NCBI RefSeq assembly: GCF_001995095.2
Contig: NZ_MTSD02000002.1
Span: 248,001 to 312,000 of the forward strand
Direction: 5' to 3'
From: Oceanospirillum linum
GTDB taxonomy: Bacteria > Pseudomonadota > Gammaproteobacteria > Pseudomonadales > Halomonadaceae
DNA length: 64,000 nt
Each line of letters begins with the position of its first letter. Within the stretch, counting starts at the first letter, position 1. Positions 63,973 to 64,000 of the stretch are shown here, piece after piece. The notes under the pieces are model-generated. The model was not told the origin of the DNA and made no database searches. It was given only the letters and a program-made list of their open reading frames with translations. Both the position numbers and the translations under genes were made by a program.

Positions 63973-64000
63973 TGTCATCCACATTGAAACAGGCAAAACG
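63972..64000 (+). CDS. Start of a gene coupled to the NtrC-type regulator (cut by window edge)
   Basis: An ATG overlaps the regulator stop (TGATG) and opens nine codons (MSSTLKQAK) before the window ends. The coupling suggests the cognate sensor kinase, but the visible part is too short to show it. Confidence 0.5.

Overview
The window looks like chromosomal core sequence from a marine gammaproteobacterium of the Oceanospirillales type (an Oceanospirillaceae-like genome such as Amphritea, Neptunomonas or Neptuniibacter is plausible; the genus cannot be fixed from sequence alone). The evidence is the conserved gammaproteobacterial gene order (dnaQ-rnhA-yafS-gloB-mltD; tig-clpP-clpX-lon-hupB-ppiD), typical protein variants (AcnB, LpxH, MltD with LysM repeats, YejABEF) and tRNAs that encode CCA. 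No transposase, phage gene, CRISPR array or rRNA is visible. Gene density is high and intergenic regions are short.

Layout. (1) 1-10473, minus strand: a type II secretion operon in transcription order gspN-C-D-E-F-G-H-M-I-J-K, with gspK running off the left edge; gspM sits inside the pseudopilin block and gspL is not in view. It directly follows dnaQ and rnhA. (2) 11955-15552: a YafS-type methyltransferase diverging from gloB and mltD. (3) 15740-21371: a YejABEF peptide importer whose second ATPase domain has lost its catalytic glutamate. (4) 21474-30901, minus strand: ppiD, tRNA-Asp, hupB, lon, clpX, clpP and tig (protein folding and proteolysis), headed by a six-gene tRNA array. (5) 31123-39686: folD, glnS-cysS, ppiB, lpxH and acnB. 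(6) 39892-48078: a QmcA/NfeD membrane pair, an OsmC-YcaO fusion with an unknown partner gene, an HD-GYP phosphodiesterase, a small cysteine-rich protein, a hexapeptide acyltransferase, a small hydrolase and a degenerate GGDEF protein. (7) 48307-54149: histidine kinase, FixJ-type regulator and an orphan periplasmic binding protein, followed by an unrecognised helical membrane protein. (8) 54156-62193, minus strand: a molybdenum/tungsten cofactor locus (moaA, moaE, a moaC-moaD fusion, moeA, mobB, mobA) with a tungstate-type ABC importer (tupABC). (9) 62536-64000: an NtrC-type regulator and the first codons of its probable partner gene.

How the parts fit. The Lon/ClpXP/Tig/PpiD block is a general proteostasis cluster; lon carries a sigma-32-like promoter. 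The tup genes would import the oxyanion used by the adjacent cofactor genes, and a near-perfect 23-bp palindrome upstream of tupA overlaps a TATAAT box, a likely operator. The kinase-regulator-binding protein group looks like a ligand-sensing system without a transporter. The least ordinary elements are the MoaC-MoaD fusion, the OsmC-YcaO pair, the YejF Glu-to-Lys change, the orphan binding-protein two-component locus and the unrecognised membrane protein next to it.
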